From: Bog-532 sp963830385
GTDB lineage: Bacteria > Actinomycetota > Actinomycetes > Streptosporangiales > Streptosporangiaceae
Length of the DNA: 64,000 nt
Direction: 5' to 3'
NCBI GenBank assembly: GCA_963830385.1
Contig: CAWHMD010000004.1
Location: 248,001-312,000 of the forward strand
The translations under genes and the position numbers were made by a program. The notes under the pieces were generated by a model, which saw nothing but the letters and a program-made list of their open reading frames with translations, was not told the origin of the DNA and did no database searches. Position 1 is the first letter of the stretch. Every line of letters begins with the position of its first letter. Shown in pieces: positions 24,356-33,099 of the stretch.

Positions 24356-25269
24356 CGGACCGGGGTGGCATACCGGGGGTCGGCGTGGCTGGCCCAGTAC
24401 CGGTCCCGGAGCCCGCCGGTCCGGGGTCCTGGTGTGCCGGTGCCCACGGACTGGCCGTCGACGACGGTCACCGGCATGACGCCGCCGGCGGTGGAAGTGA
24501 TGAGCACCTCGGCCGCCCGGCGCAGGTCATCGGGGGTCAGCGGGCCCTCTTCGACCGGCTGGCCCGCCTCGCGGGCCAGCTCGATCACCGTGCGCCTGGT
24601 GATGCCGGCCAGCGTGCCGCTGGCCGGGGTCAGCCACCGCCCGTCCACCCAGGCGAACACGTTGTACCCGGGTCCCTCGGTGATGGCGCCGGACAGGTCG
24701 CGCAGCGCCACCAGGTCGGCGCCGTGGTCGTAGGCCTCCAGCAGCGCCAGGTCCAGGTCCAGCCAGTGGTAGTTCTTCACTCGCGGGTCCACGCTGGCCG
24801 GCGGGATCCGGACCAGGTCGCTGACCCGCAGGCTCGCCCCCGTCCGCTGCCGCTCGGGACTGCTGACCCACACGAACGGCACGGCATAGCAGTAGAACGT
24901 GGGCCGTGCGGTGCGCAGGTCCCGGCTGCCGGGCGCCAGCCGGCCGCGGGTGCACGTCATCGACACGTATGCCTCGCGTAGACCGGCGTGGCGGACGCAC
25001 CCGTGCAAGATGGCCTCGATCTGGCCGCGGTCACAGCCGGGGTCGAGCCGCAGCCGGGCCAGACTGGCGGTGAACCGGTCAAGATGGTCGGCCAGCCTGA
25101 AGAATCGTCCGTCCCACACGTGCACCACGTCGTAGGTGCAATCCGAACGGGTGACGCCCAGGTCGAGCACCGAGAGCTTCGCCTCTTCGACCGGGCAGTA
25201 GCGGCCCCCGGCCCAGGCTGCCCCGCCGGGCCATGGCGGCCCTGCCCCGTCCGCAGCGTCCGCCTGCAT
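24337..25269 (-). CDS. Class IV aminotransferase (PLP fold type IV)
   Basis: A 310-residue protein of the branched-chain aminotransferase / aminodeoxychorismate lyase fold. Landmarks are LSVLDLGVTRSDCTYDVVHVWDGRFFRLADHLDRF, the PLP lysine in RVKNYHWLDLDLAL, GAITEGPGYNVFAWVDG and TLAGITRRTVIELA. Substrate class cannot be fixed. The ATG at 25269 gives MQADAADG; the frame stays open further upstream but enters the neighbouring gene. It follows an LLM oxidoreductase by 40 nt, so the two form an operon. Confidence 0.85.
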   Translation of the reverse strand: MQADAADGAGPPWPGGAAWAGGRYCPVEEAKLSVLDLGVTRSDCTYDVVHVWDGRFFRLADHLDRFTASLARLRLDPGCDRGQIEAILHGCVRHAGLREAYVSMTCTRGRLAPGSRDLRTARPTFYCYAVPFVWVSSPERQRTGASLRVSDLVRIPPASVDPRVKNYHWLDLDLALLEAYDHGADLVALRDLSGAITEGPGYNVFAWVDGRWLTPASGTLAGITRRTVIELAREAGQPVEEGPLTPDDLRRAAEVLITSTAGGVMPVTVVDGQSVGTGTPGPRTGGLRDRYWASHADPRYATPVRYDQSD

Positions 25270-25309
25270 ACCAGGTTCCTGCCCCGGTACCCGGGGCCGG
25301 TAACGTCGC

Positions 25310-26116
25310 CTAGTGCCCGGCCAGCTCAGCCACGACCGGGGCGAGCAGGTCGGCGAAGTCGGCGCCGAAGATGAAATAGGAGAAGCCGATTTCTTCTCGT
25401 CGCCGCTGGATCTCCTCGGCGGCGGCGGCCGGGTCGGCGGGAAGGATGGCCAGCGAGTCGGCCGCGCGCAGCGCAGCCGGGTCGGTGCTGGGGGGCGCCA
25501 TGAACGACGCGCGGCCGTCGCCGATGACCGGCACGTGGAGCGCCAGCTCGACCTCGCGGGTGGCGGGGAAGTCTCGTGCCAGCTGCGCGGCCGCGCCCCG
25601 GGACTCCTCGGGCGCCAGCGCGAAGGTGACCGTATCGGCGAGGCCGGCCGCCAGCGCCATGGCCTTCGGGCCGCGGACGGCCATCGCCACCGGGGTGTGC
25701 AGGCCGGGGCCGTCGAGATTGCGCAGCGCCTGCACGGCCTCACGCACCTGCGCCAGCCGCTCGCCCGGCGGGGCCACCGGCAGTCCCAGCTCGCGCAGTT
25801 CGTCCTCGATACCCGGCCGTCCGGTGCCGATGCCCATCTCGAAGCGGCCCTCGGTCAGCACCGACAGCGAGTGCGCTTCCCAGGCGATGTGCCAGGCCGG
25901 GCGCAGCGGGGCGGCGTACACCCAGGTGCCCACCCGCAGGCCGGTCAGCGCCGCGGCGACGGCCAGGGTGGGGCCGGGGGCCGGCTGCCAGCTCGGGACG
26001 TCGGGCATCAGCAGGGTCGAGTAGCCGCTTTCGGCGATGCGGCGCACGCGGTCTCGCCACGCCGGCATCTGTGTCTGAACCGGGGCGACCACCCCGAATC
26101 GGAACGGCCGTGTCAT
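25310..26116 (-). CDS. LLM class oxidoreductase, probably F420-dependent
   Basis: A 268-residue luciferase-like TIM barrel: FRFGVVAPVQTQMPAWRDRVRRIAESGYSTLLMPD, then TLAVAAALTGLRVGTWVYAAPLRPAWHIAWEAHSLSVLTEGRFEMGIGTGRPG. Short LLM members of this form are often F420 enzymes in actinobacteria. The ATG at 26116 is preceded by GGAGGGGAG at good distance. The first gene of a two-gene unit with the class IV aminotransferase. A promoter should lie in the 150-bp gap shared with the divergent PPOX gene. Confidence 0.87.
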   Translation of the reverse strand: MTRPFRFGVVAPVQTQMPAWRDRVRRIAESGYSTLLMPDVPSWQPAPGPTLAVAAALTGLRVGTWVYAAPLRPAWHIAWEAHSLSVLTEGRFEMGIGTGRPGIEDELRELGLPVAPPGERLAQVREAVQALRNLDGPGLHTPVAMAVRGPKAMALAAGLADTVTFALAPEESRGAAAQLARDFPATREVELALHVPVIGDGRASFMAPPSTDPAALRAADSLAILPADPAAAAEEIQRRREEIGFSYFIFGADFADLLAPVVAELAGH

Positions 26117-26272
26117 CGGCACTCCCCTCCCGGTGGGCAAGAAGGTAGCTTGCCCCGCCACCGGGCCCCGCGGCCAGTCATCAACGCTTCAGACGCGGCC
26201 GCGACCCCGAGTTCATCGACGCCCGGTCAACCGGGGTCCTGGCGCTGGTGCGGGCGGTGCGATCATGAATGT

Positions 26273-26716
26273 GTGCCGGCGAACACGGTGTCCTGGCCTG
26301 AGGTCGCGGCGCGGCTGGCGGCGGCGCGCAGCTACTGGATCTGCACCACCATGCCCTCGGGCGCGCCGCACGTGGCTCCTGTGTGGGGTGTGGTGATCAG
26401 CGATGTCCTGTACCTCTACAGCGAGCGCCGCACCCGTAAGGCCCGCAACCTCGCCGCCGACCCGCGCCTGGTGGTGCACCTGGAAAGCGCCGACGATGTG
26501 GTGATCGTCCGCGGTATCGCCGAGGATCTGGGACCCCCCGCTCAGGTCCCCGGGGTCGTGGCTGGCCTGGCGGGGAAATACAGCAGCGAGGCCGACCGGC
26601 CGTACCTGCCCGATGCTGACCCCGCTTTTGGCATCGTCTATGCCATCCGGCCGCAATCAGCGATGATGTGGCGCCTGCCCGATTACGAGGGATCACAGCG
26701 CCGCTGGGCACCTTGA
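26273..26716 (+). CDS. PPOX-fold (F420/FMN split-barrel) protein
   Basis: A 147-residue split-barrel flavin-binding protein with WPEVAARLAAARSYWICTTMPSGAPHVAPVWGVV, then TRKARNLAADPRLVVHLESADDVVIVRGIAEDL. The pattern belongs to the pyridoxamine-phosphate-oxidase-like superfamily; in actinobacteria many such proteins use F420 instead of FMN. The GTG at 26273 is the only in-frame start after an upstream stop. Divergent from the LLM gene, which is also of a flavin/F420 class. Confidence 0.83.
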   Translation: MPANTVSWPEVAARLAAARSYWICTTMPSGAPHVAPVWGVVISDVLYLYSERRTRKARNLAADPRLVVHLESADDVVIVRGIAEDLGPPAQVPGVVAGLAGKYSSEADRPYLPDADPAFGIVYAIRPQSAMMWRLPDYEGSQRRWAP

Positions 26717-26915
26717 GCCCGCACCGCCAAATCGAAGTGCACTCCGCAGCATGAGCGTCGCGGGGCGATCACCTACCGTGCCAAGCTTCAGCTTTCGTTC
26801 AAGTACGAACCCGGGCACTGACCCCTGCTCTCGTTCCCCAGCTGACGGGTCCGGTGCGCCTGGCCCGGCGGCGAGGAATTTTCAAGATCTGTGGATCAGC
26901 TCTTCGGGTGTTTGA

Positions 26916-27473
26916 TCAGTTCGTGATCGGCTGGTAGTAGAGCAGGACGTTGCCGGAGGTGAACTGCCGGGTCTTCAGCAGTTTGAGGCTGGTCCTGCCG
27001 GCTCCAGCGAACAGGGATCTGCCCTGGCCCAGGACGACCGGGTTCACCATGATTCGCAGTTCGTCGAGCAGGCCCGTCTGCAGCAGGCTGGCGGTCAGCG
27101 TTGAGCTGCCCGGGATCACGATGTCCTTGCCGGGTTGCTGCTTGAGCTTGGCCAGTTCCTCTTCGGCGTGGTTGCTGATGATCTGCGTGCCGGCCCAGGT
27201 GGCCTGCGGCAGGGTCCGCGAGATGACGATCTTGGGGGTGGTGTTCATCGCCTTCGCGACCTCTGGGTCAGACTCCTCGCCGGCGGGCGTGGGCCAGAAA
27301 GCGGCCATGCCCTCATAGGTCACGCGGCCGAACACCAGCGTGCCGGCCTCGCGGAGCTGCGCCAGCGCGAACTGGCTGAACTGGTGGTCGACGTTATGCC
27401 AGTCCAGGGCCTGGCCCGGGTCGGCGTGATAGCCATCGGCGCTAGTCATCATGAACGAGAACATCTTCCGCAC
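26916..27473 (-). CDS. Dihydrofolate-reductase-like (RibD C-terminal domain) protein
   Basis: A 185-residue RibD-C/DHFR-fold protein. FSFMMTSADGYHADPG, LREAGTLVFGRVTYEGMAAFWP, IVISRTLPQATW, IVIPGSSTLTASLLQTGLLDELRIMVNPVVLGQGRSLF are all hallmarks of this reductase family. Members bind NADPH; most have no known substrate. ATG at 27473. It stands alone; the 200 bases behind it, toward the convergent PPOX gene, show nothing I recognise. Confidence 0.9.
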   Translation of the reverse strand: MRKMFSFMMTSADGYHADPGQALDWHNVDHQFSQFALAQLREAGTLVFGRVTYEGMAAFWPTPAGEESDPEVAKAMNTTPKIVISRTLPQATWAGTQIISNHAEEELAKLKQQPGKDIVIPGSSTLTASLLQTGLLDELRIMVNPVVLGQGRSLFAGAGRTSLKLLKTRQFTSGNVLLYYQPITN

Positions 27474-27653
27474 GGGTCCTCCAGCAGGCTCGCTTCGTGC
27501 CGCTGAGCGTGTAGACGGTCCCGGAGTCCCGGGGTCATCGCCGGGCGGCGGGGATCTTCAGGCGCCCTGGGGCGAGGCGTCCTCGCCGGGCCGCTCGGCG
27601 AAGGAAGGAAATGATCACGGCGGCGGGCCTGCTCGTGCCCTTCGCCGAGGTCG

Positions 27654-28430
27654 CTAGAGCGGGCGTTCCTGGGAGGGGCCCCCCGCGACGAGATCGCGCA
27701 ACCGATTCCAGCGCTGCTGGTAGCGAGGGCCGTAGCGATGTGCGGCGCGTGCCGCCCGCTGGGGCCGGCTGGCATAGCGGTGCGTCGCCCACCACGACCC
27801 CGGTTTGGCCAGTCTCAGCGCGCCGATCAGAGCGACGACGTTGATGACAATGCCGATAACGCCGGTTACGACCTTGCCTTTGAGCAGGCATATCACGCTC
27901 AGTATGAGATCGACCGCGAGGACGAACACCGACGACCACCAGGTCGCTGTGCCGATACGGCCGGACAGGAAGGCGGTGCCGCCGATAAGCACTCCGGTTA
28001 CCGCCAGAACGCAGAAGATTGCGTCGACCGACTTTCGTCCCTCCGTGGTCCAGTAGACGTCCTGCAGATGGAGCCACAGCGCGAACTCATCGAGGGTAAG
28101 GCTGACGCCCACCCCGAAGATCACGGCAGCGACATCGAGGGCTGCTCCGTGCGGCGTCGCCGACACCAGGACTATCCCCGTGCCAATGATGATCAATATC
28201 CCGAAGACCTGATGGTGAACATGAACTCCGGCGAGCCGGACGTTGCCCAGCCCGGCGCCAGCGCCGCTCCCCGAGCGAATCAGGCGGGTCACCGTTCTCG
28301 TGATCAGGAAAGTCGCCAGTATCGCGATAAACATCCACATCATCGGCCGCAGGGAACCTCCGCCCGCGCCGATCGAGATTTTGAGCCCCGAAGGAAGAGA
28401 CCGGAAGGCGGAATCAGCGCCGAATCGCAC
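27654..28430 (-). CDS. Integral membrane protein, HVHHxxxG type
   Basis: About 258 residues with roughly seven hydrophobic segments. A conserved-looking histidine motif (VRLAGVHVHHQVFGI) follows the first helix, and an acidic/aromatic motif (LTLDEFALWLHLQDVYW) lies between helices 3 and 4; both could bind metal. The tail is basic (RYASRPQRAARAAHRYGPRYQQRW). The GTG at 28430 with GGGAGGG six bases upstream is the best start; the frame stays open upstream but reads as low-complexity Arg-rich sequence. I know similar unnamed membrane proteins in actinobacteria but no function. Confidence 0.76.
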   Translation of the reverse strand: MRFGADSAFRSLPSGLKISIGAGGGSLRPMMWMFIAILATFLITRTVTRLIRSGSGAGAGLGNVRLAGVHVHHQVFGILIIIGTGIVLVSATPHGAALDVAAVIFGVGVSLTLDEFALWLHLQDVYWTTEGRKSVDAIFCVLAVTGVLIGGTAFLSGRIGTATWWSSVFVLAVDLILSVICLLKGKVVTGVIGIVINVVALIGALRLAKPGSWWATHRYASRPQRAARAAHRYGPRYQQRWNRLRDLVAGGPSQERPL

Positions 28431-28579
28431 AACGCCCTCCCCCGGTGCAGCTGCCTCTTGGAGTCTACGCGCCGGGTGTTCAGGTGAGCTGAAGGCCAAC
28501 CGCGCGGTGCGTCCGCGCAGCTGCACGCGCCGGTGCGGCACGAACCATGTCCTTGCACGGCGCTCGGTATGCTCACGCC

Positions 28580-29327
28580 GTGAGCTTCCGCGACGACCTC
28601 GAGGGCCACGACCTCGATCGCTCGGTGTGGCTCCCGCACTACCTGCCGCAGTGGAGTTCGCGTGCTGAGAGCGCGGCAACGTACGAGGTCACGGGGTCGG
28701 AGTTGCGGCTGTCGATCCCGCCCGGGCAGGGTCTGTGGTGCCCCGCCGAGCACGAGGGGCCACTGCGCGTCTCCGGCATCCAGTCTGGCGTGTTCTCCGG
28801 TGAGGTGGGCAGCACGGTTGGCCAGCAGCCGTTCCGCGACGGGCTCCGCGTGCGCGAGATGCAGTCGGCGCAATGGGGCTGGACGCCGCACTATGGCGTC
28901 CTGGAGGTCCGCGCGCATGGAGCTGACCGCGCGCTCGATGGCGTCGGCCTGGCTGGTGGGCATCGAGGACGAGCCCCAGCGCTCGGGCGAGATCTGCATC
29001 TTCGAGGTGTTCGGCGACGCGATCGACCGGCGCGGGCCGGCGGTCGGCATGGGCATCCATCCGTTCCGCGACCCCGCCCTGCGCGACGACTTCGCCACGC
29101 CGCGGCTACCGATCGACGTGACCGGCTTCCACGTCTACGTCATCGATTGGCGCCCGGGCTGCGTGGACTTCTTCGTCGACGGCGACCACGTGCGCACCGT
29201 GGAGCAGGCGCCGGGCTATCCCATGCAGATGATGATCGGCGTCTTCGACTTCCCCACGAGGCCGGCGGCGGCCGCCCATGCCGGCCATGTGCCGCTGTTC
29301 GCAATCGACTACGTGCGCGAGGCCTGA
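28580..29327 (+). pseudogene. GH16-like protein, frameshifted in a GC run
   Basis: Start GTG 28580 gives VSFRDDLEGHDLDRSVWLPHYLPQWSSRAES, the opening of laminarinase-like GH16 proteins. The frame holds to GVLEVRA near 28908; two bases appear lost in a GCGCGC run (28909-28916), after which RMELTARSMASAWLVGIEDEPQRSGEICIFEVFGD resumes in another frame, ending IDYVREA at 29327. The active-site stretch EICIFE keeps the two glutamates of ExDxxE but has Cys for the Asp. No signal peptide is seen. Whether the break is real or a sequencing slip is open. Confidence 0.75.
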
Positions 29328-29395
29328 GATTTACCCGGGTGGGACGACAATCAGCAAGTGGACGCCGAACCGCAGCTGAGAAGGGCCACCAGCGC

Positions 29396-29417
29396 GGCTA
29401 GGGCCAGAGGCCTAGCC
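29396..29417. terminator. Bidirectional terminator-like hairpin
   Basis: GGCTAGG (29396-29402) and CCTAGCC (29411-29417) form a stem around an 8-base loop, between two convergent genes. A bulged extension of the stem with CC/GG is possible. Confidence 0.62.
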
Positions 29418-29419
29418 GG

Positions 29420-29728
29420 CTATGCGCGGGCTTCCGCTTGCCGCGCCTCGACGATGTCCACGAGCTCGAACGACGGCGGCCGTACGAACAGCCCGGCATT
29501 GGCCGCGGCGACCTTGGGGCCGCCCGAGGACAGCAGCGCCTGACGGTCTTCGTCGCTGGCGAAAGCGGCGAAGGCACCGTAGACGCCCGGCCCGAGCCGG
29601 TACGCGAACCACACAGTTGCCGCGGGCTGCCGGTCGACGATGGCCTTGCCGCCACTGAAGAAAAGCTCGGCAGCGGGCTGATCATCGACCTTGAACTCGA
29701 ACCTGGCCAGAACTCCCACCGTCACCAC
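29420..29728 (-). CDS. ABM-like small monooxygenase-fold protein
   Basis: A 102-residue protein of the antibiotic-biosynthesis-monooxygenase ferredoxin fold: VGVLARFEFKVDDQPAAELFFSGGKAIVDRQPAATVWFAYRLGPGVYGAFAAFASDEDRQALLSSG. Members oxidise or bind quinone-like molecules. The GTG at 29728, seven bases after GGAGG, is preferred over a longer Gly/Ala-rich N-terminus. A PPOX gene lies upstream on the same strand about 90 nt away, so co-transcription is possible. Confidence 0.75.
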   Translation of the reverse strand: MVTVGVLARFEFKVDDQPAAELFFSGGKAIVDRQPAATVWFAYRLGPGVYGAFAAFASDEDRQALLSSGGPKVAAANAGLFVRPPSFELVDIVEARQAEARA

Positions 29729-29816
29729 AGGTATGCCTCCCGCTCCGGCGCCGGAGCACGCGAACGTCACAGATCCAGACTCGGGGAAGCTGCGGAAACC
29801 GTCGGCCTCAGCTGCG

Positions 29817-30341
29817 TCAGAACCGGAAACGGGTCAGGCCGCCGGGCTCCGCCGTCAAGGTCACGACCGCCGAGCGCGGCTCGATGCGGTACACGTTCCA
29901 CGGCGGCGGTCCTTGCGACGGCGCGTTGAACGGGGCGGTGATGCCTTGCCCGCTCTCGTCCGGCTCGGCGGGCCAGCCCTGGTCCGCCCACGCCTTCGCG
30001 CAGCGCGCCACCGCACCCGGCTCGGTCACCCGGGCCGCCTCACCCTCGACTACGATGTCCGCGCCGCTGACCGACACCGCGACCGAACACCGTGGATCGC
30101 GCGTGACGTTGCGCCCCTTCCGCGTGCCGGTACCCGTCTGGAACCAGAACGCGCCGTCCAGCCAGAGGGCGCCGACCGCCGTCACGTGCGGGCTACCGTC
30201 CTGGTTGACGGTGGACAGCCAGGTCGTGCGGGAATTCACCGCGTCCGGCGCCGGCGCCGTCCCGGTAACGAGAGCCTCGGTAACCGAGGCCCATTCCACG
30301 GGCGGCAGGCCGTCGGCCTGACCCAGATTCGTGACCTCCAT
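29817..30341 (-). CDS. PPOX-fold (pyridoxamine-phosphate-oxidase-like) protein
   Basis: A 174-residue split-barrel protein: TTWLSTVNQDGSPHVTAVGALWLDGAFWFQTGTGTRKGRNVTRDPRCSVAVSVSGADIVVEGEAARVTE, then a C-terminal WNVYRIEPRSAVV strand. FMN or F420 binding is expected. ATG 30341 with AAGGAG upstream. It precedes the ABM-like gene in the same direction. Reaction unknown. Confidence 0.87.
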   Translation of the reverse strand: MEVTNLGQADGLPPVEWASVTEALVTGTAPAPDAVNSRTTWLSTVNQDGSPHVTAVGALWLDGAFWFQTGTGTRKGRNVTRDPRCSVAVSVSGADIVVEGEAARVTEPGAVARCAKAWADQGWPAEPDESGQGITAPFNAPSQGPPPWNVYRIEPRSAVVTLTAEPGGLTRFRF

Positions 30342-30417
30342 CGGACACTCCTTTCGTCGTCCAGCGGACTCGCTGGTTAACAGGGTCTGCAGGTGTGACG
30401 CGCGGTGCCCGCGAAAT

Positions 30418-30768
30418 TCATCGCGAGCGGTCGGGCGGCATCTCCGCGAGCGAGAGGCTGTTGCGGTCCGGGTCCAGGACGACGACGTGGCGAACGCCGT
30501 TGCTGTAGATCTCCACCGGTTCGTGCTCAATGCCATGCGCGGCCAGGCGGCCCAGGATGTCATCGAGGTCGGTCACCCCGAGCGTGATCATGGCACCGCC
30601 CACCCGGTCGGCCCGGAGGTCCCGGTCGTCGACGACGACCCAGGCGTTCTCACCGACCTGCCACAGGTACTCCTCGCCGATGACCTCATCGGCCAGGCCG
30701 AAGAAGACGGAGAACCATTCCAGTGATTTGGTCCGGTCACGCACCGGCATGATGCTGTACAGATCCAC
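30418..30768 (-). CDS. Single-module VOC protein
   Basis: A 116-residue glyoxalase-fold protein: IMPVRDRTKSLEWFSVFFGL, ITLGVTDLDDILGRLAAHGIE, VRHVVVLDPDRNSLSLAEMP. Single modules of this kind dimerise to form the active cavity. A GTG start at 30768. Upstream of the PPOX gene on the same strand, 76 nt apart. Function unassigned. Confidence 0.84.
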   Translation of the reverse strand: MDLYSIMPVRDRTKSLEWFSVFFGLADEVIGEEYLWQVGENAWVVVDDRDLRADRVGGAMITLGVTDLDDILGRLAAHGIEHEPVEIYSNGVRHVVVLDPDRNSLSLAEMPPDRSR

Positions 30769-30829
30769 CCGCCTGGCTCCTCACCGTTGTTTCGTCTCTG
30801 GACGATGAGACCCTTTTGATTGCCGAAAA

Positions 30830-31093
30830 TCACCGGCGGAGCCGGAGGGCCACGATGACGACGGTCGTCCCGATGAGCAGGGCGACGGTGTTGGGGATCA
30901 CCAGCGCCAGCAGTCCCGCGGCCGCGCCGTAAGCGATCCAGAGCAGGAACCCGACGAGCAGGACCGCGAAATAGGTGATTGACACCTCGCGTGAGGATCG
31001 CTGCTGGAGCATGTTGCGGATCTGCAAGACCGGCGCGATGCCCATCAGGACGGCCCACGACGAGGCAGCGGTTGCGAGGAAAGTCTGTGCCAT
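30830..31093 (-). CDS. SemiSWEET-type sugar transporter
   Basis: An 87-residue protein with three transmembrane helices. The first contains GIAPVLQIRNMLQQRSSREVS, the PQ-loop-like signature of bacterial SemiSWEETs; the second has LLVGFLLWIAYG. SemiSWEETs are three-helix half-units that dimerise to carry sugars down a gradient. Length and motif positions fit well. ATG 31093. It may share a promoter region with the divergent PPOX gene at 31306. Confidence 0.8.
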   Translation of the reverse strand: MAQTFLATAASSWAVLMGIAPVLQIRNMLQQRSSREVSITYFAVLLVGFLLWIAYGAAAGLLALVIPNTVALLIGTTVVIVALRLRR

Positions 31094-31305
31094 GGCACAC
31101 CTCCACAGAGGCGCCCTGGCTGATGGGATCGTGTCCGCCAGTTACCTGGAGAGGGGCGCAAGCACGACCACTACGAGAATACAGCGGACAGTTCTGGCGA
31201 GCGTAGTAGGTCTCCCACGGTTCGCCGGGAGTCTCAGCCGTGATTGCTTGCCCAGGCCGGCGGATGGTCGCGGAATGCCACCGCAGGCGCACCGGTTAGC
31301 CGGGC

Positions 31306-31710
31306 ATGAGCGCGTTCACCGACAAGGAACTCGACTACCTCGCATCGCAGCGGCTGGGCCGGATCGCAACCGTCGGCCCGGATGGGCAGCCGCACGTGGT
31401 GCCGACCTCATTCCGCTACAACGCCGACCATGATGCGATTGACGTGGGCGGCTTGCGGATGAGCCAGACCAAGAAACTCCGTGACGTGCAGCGGACGGGC
31501 CGGGCGAGCATCGTGATCGACGACGTGCTCCCGCCGTGGCAGCCACGCATGATCGAAGTGCGCGGGACCGCGGCCGTGGTTCCCACGGGCGGCAAAGCCT
31601 TCGGCGAGCGGTTCGAAGACACCGTCGTACGCATCCAGCCCACGCGCATCATCGCGTTTGGCATCGACTCCAGTGAGGCGCCCAGCGCGCGGTCGGTCGG
31701 ATCTTCGTAA
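31306..31710 (+). CDS. PPOX class F420-dependent oxidoreductase
   Basis: A 134-residue split-barrel protein: FTDKELDYLASQRLGRIATVGPDGQPHVVPTSFRYNADHDAIDVGG, then QTKKLRDVQRTGRASIVIDDVLPPWQPRMIEVRGTA. This form matches the actinobacterial PPOX class F420-dependent enzymes closely. ATG 31306. No operon partner; a VOC gene converges from the right. Confidence 0.88.
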   Translation: MSAFTDKELDYLASQRLGRIATVGPDGQPHVVPTSFRYNADHDAIDVGGLRMSQTKKLRDVQRTGRASIVIDDVLPPWQPRMIEVRGTAAVVPTGGKAFGERFEDTVVRIQPTRIIAFGIDSSEAPSARSVGSS

Positions 31711-31809
31711 CCGGCAGCGGACCGCGTATTCGCCGCTGCCTTCTGGCCACCGGCGCATCGTGGGCTCCAGGCAACTCACTCGCCGCGGCCGATGCGGGCG
31801 TCGCGAGGC

Positions 31810-32250
31810 TCAGCCGATGCGCTCGGCCAGCGAGACGATGATCCCTTCCGGCCCCCGGACGTAGGCCATCCGCCAAGCGCCTTCGTACTCGCCGATGCCA
31901 CCGACCAGCCCGTAGCCCTCGGTAGCTGCCCAATTGACAGCTGCTTGCAGGTCGCTGACCTCGAAGGCCACGTTCCGCAATCCCAGTTCGTTGGCCATGG
32001 CGGCCGGTGAGCCCGGTACGGGGTCGGGGCGGACGAAGCTCGAGAGCTCCAGGCGGGTGCCGTCGCCGGGCGGCTTGAGCATGACGATCTCGGTGCGGGA
32101 GCCGGGGATGCCGCAGACCGTGTCCAGGAACTCGCCCTCGACGAACGTCCTGCCCTCGACCTCCAGGCCCAGCGCCACGAAGAAGGCGGTCACGACGTCG
32201 AGATCTGCGACCGTGAGGCCGACGTGGTCGAAGCGCCGTACATATGGCAT
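31810..32250 (-). CDS. VOC family protein
   Basis: A 146-residue glyoxalase/bleomycin-resistance-fold protein: RRFDHVGLTVADLDVVTAFFVALGLEVEG, GLRNVAFEVSDLQAAVNWAATEGYGLVGGIGEYEGAWRMAYVRGPEGIIVSLAERIG. The His and terminal Glu positions of a metal site are present. ATG 32250 after GGGAGGA. A single gene between convergent and divergent neighbours; substrate unknown. Confidence 0.88.
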   Translation of the reverse strand: MPYVRRFDHVGLTVADLDVVTAFFVALGLEVEGRTFVEGEFLDTVCGIPGSRTEIVMLKPPGDGTRLELSSFVRPDPVPGSPAAMANELGLRNVAFEVSDLQAAVNWAATEGYGLVGGIGEYEGAWRMAYVRGPEGIIVSLAERIG

Positions 32251-32416
32251 AGGCCCGTCCTCCCGTTGCCGTATCGACCGTGCGTCCGCAACAGTAGGGG
32301 TTTTCGTTACCTCCCGTTGCGGCACCTCCGTAACCGCACACTGTCAGCGGCAGATGCGGATGTTGGTCCGGTGGTCTTGCTGCCGCCATTCCGGGCCGTT
32401 GGGAAGGATCGCTTAG

Positions 32417-33058
32417 GTGAAGAAGTACATCTTGTTCGATCACGACGGTGTGCTGGTCGATACCGAGCACTGGTACTACAGGGCCGGCGAACGTGCGCTG
32501 GCCGAGATCGGCTTGCTGCTGGACCCGGACCAGTACCTCCTGGACATGAGCCAAGGCGCAGGCACCTGGGCCCAGGCCAAGGCGGCTGGAGTTGATGACC
32601 GCACCATCGGCAGGCTGCGTGAGGTCCGGAACGCCTACTACCAGGAGTACCTGCGGACCGAGCCAATCGAGGTCGACGGCGTCGTTGAGGCCCTCGCCGA
32701 ACTGTCGCACTACGTGCGCATGGCGATCGTGACCACCTCGAAGCGCGAGGACTTCGAGCTGATCCACCAAGGCCGTCACATCAGGCAGTACATGGACTTC
32801 GTCCTCGTCCGCGACGACTACACCCGTGCCAAGCCAGATCCGGAGCCCTACCTGACGGCCCTGAACCGGTTCGGAGCCCCTAAGGAAGAGGCCCTGGTCG
32901 TCGAGGACTCGGCCAGAGGGCTGCGCTCCGCGGTATCAGCCGGCATCGACTGCGCCATCGTCTACAACGAGTTCACGAAGTCACACGACTTCTCGCAGGC
33001 GCACTACCGGATCCGGACCTTGGCGGAGCTGAAGGACATCATCCTCGGCTCAAAGTGA
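32417..33058 (+). CDS. HAD superfamily hydrolase (phosphoglycolate/beta-PGM type)
   Basis: A 213-residue HAD phosphatase. Motif I is FDHDGVLVDTEHWYYR (DxDGxLxD), motif II IVTTSKRED, motif III the K in RAKPDPEPYLTAL, and motif IV VVEDSARGLRSAVSAG. An alpha-helical C1 cap lies between motifs I and II. The layout matches phosphoglycolate phosphatase or beta-phosphoglucomutase relatives. ATG (start of KKYILFDHDG) at 32417. Codon use is slightly less GC-biased than neighbours. Alone on its strand; substrate unknown. Confidence 0.9.
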   Translation: MKKYILFDHDGVLVDTEHWYYRAGERALAEIGLLLDPDQYLLDMSQGAGTWAQAKAAGVDDRTIGRLREVRNAYYQEYLRTEPIEVDGVVEALAELSHYVRMAIVTTSKREDFELIHQGRHIRQYMDFVLVRDDYTRAKPDPEPYLTALNRFGAPKEEALVVEDSARGLRSAVSAGIDCAIVYNEFTKSHDFSQAHYRIRTLAELKDIILGSK

Positions 33059-33099
33059 CGCGCACCCAGTCAGCGTGGCCCACCCCAGGAAACAGGCGG

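Noticed and set aside
26717..26915. Transposase remnant between the PPOX and DHFR-like genes
   Set aside because: No transposase motif or inverted repeat could be read in any frame.
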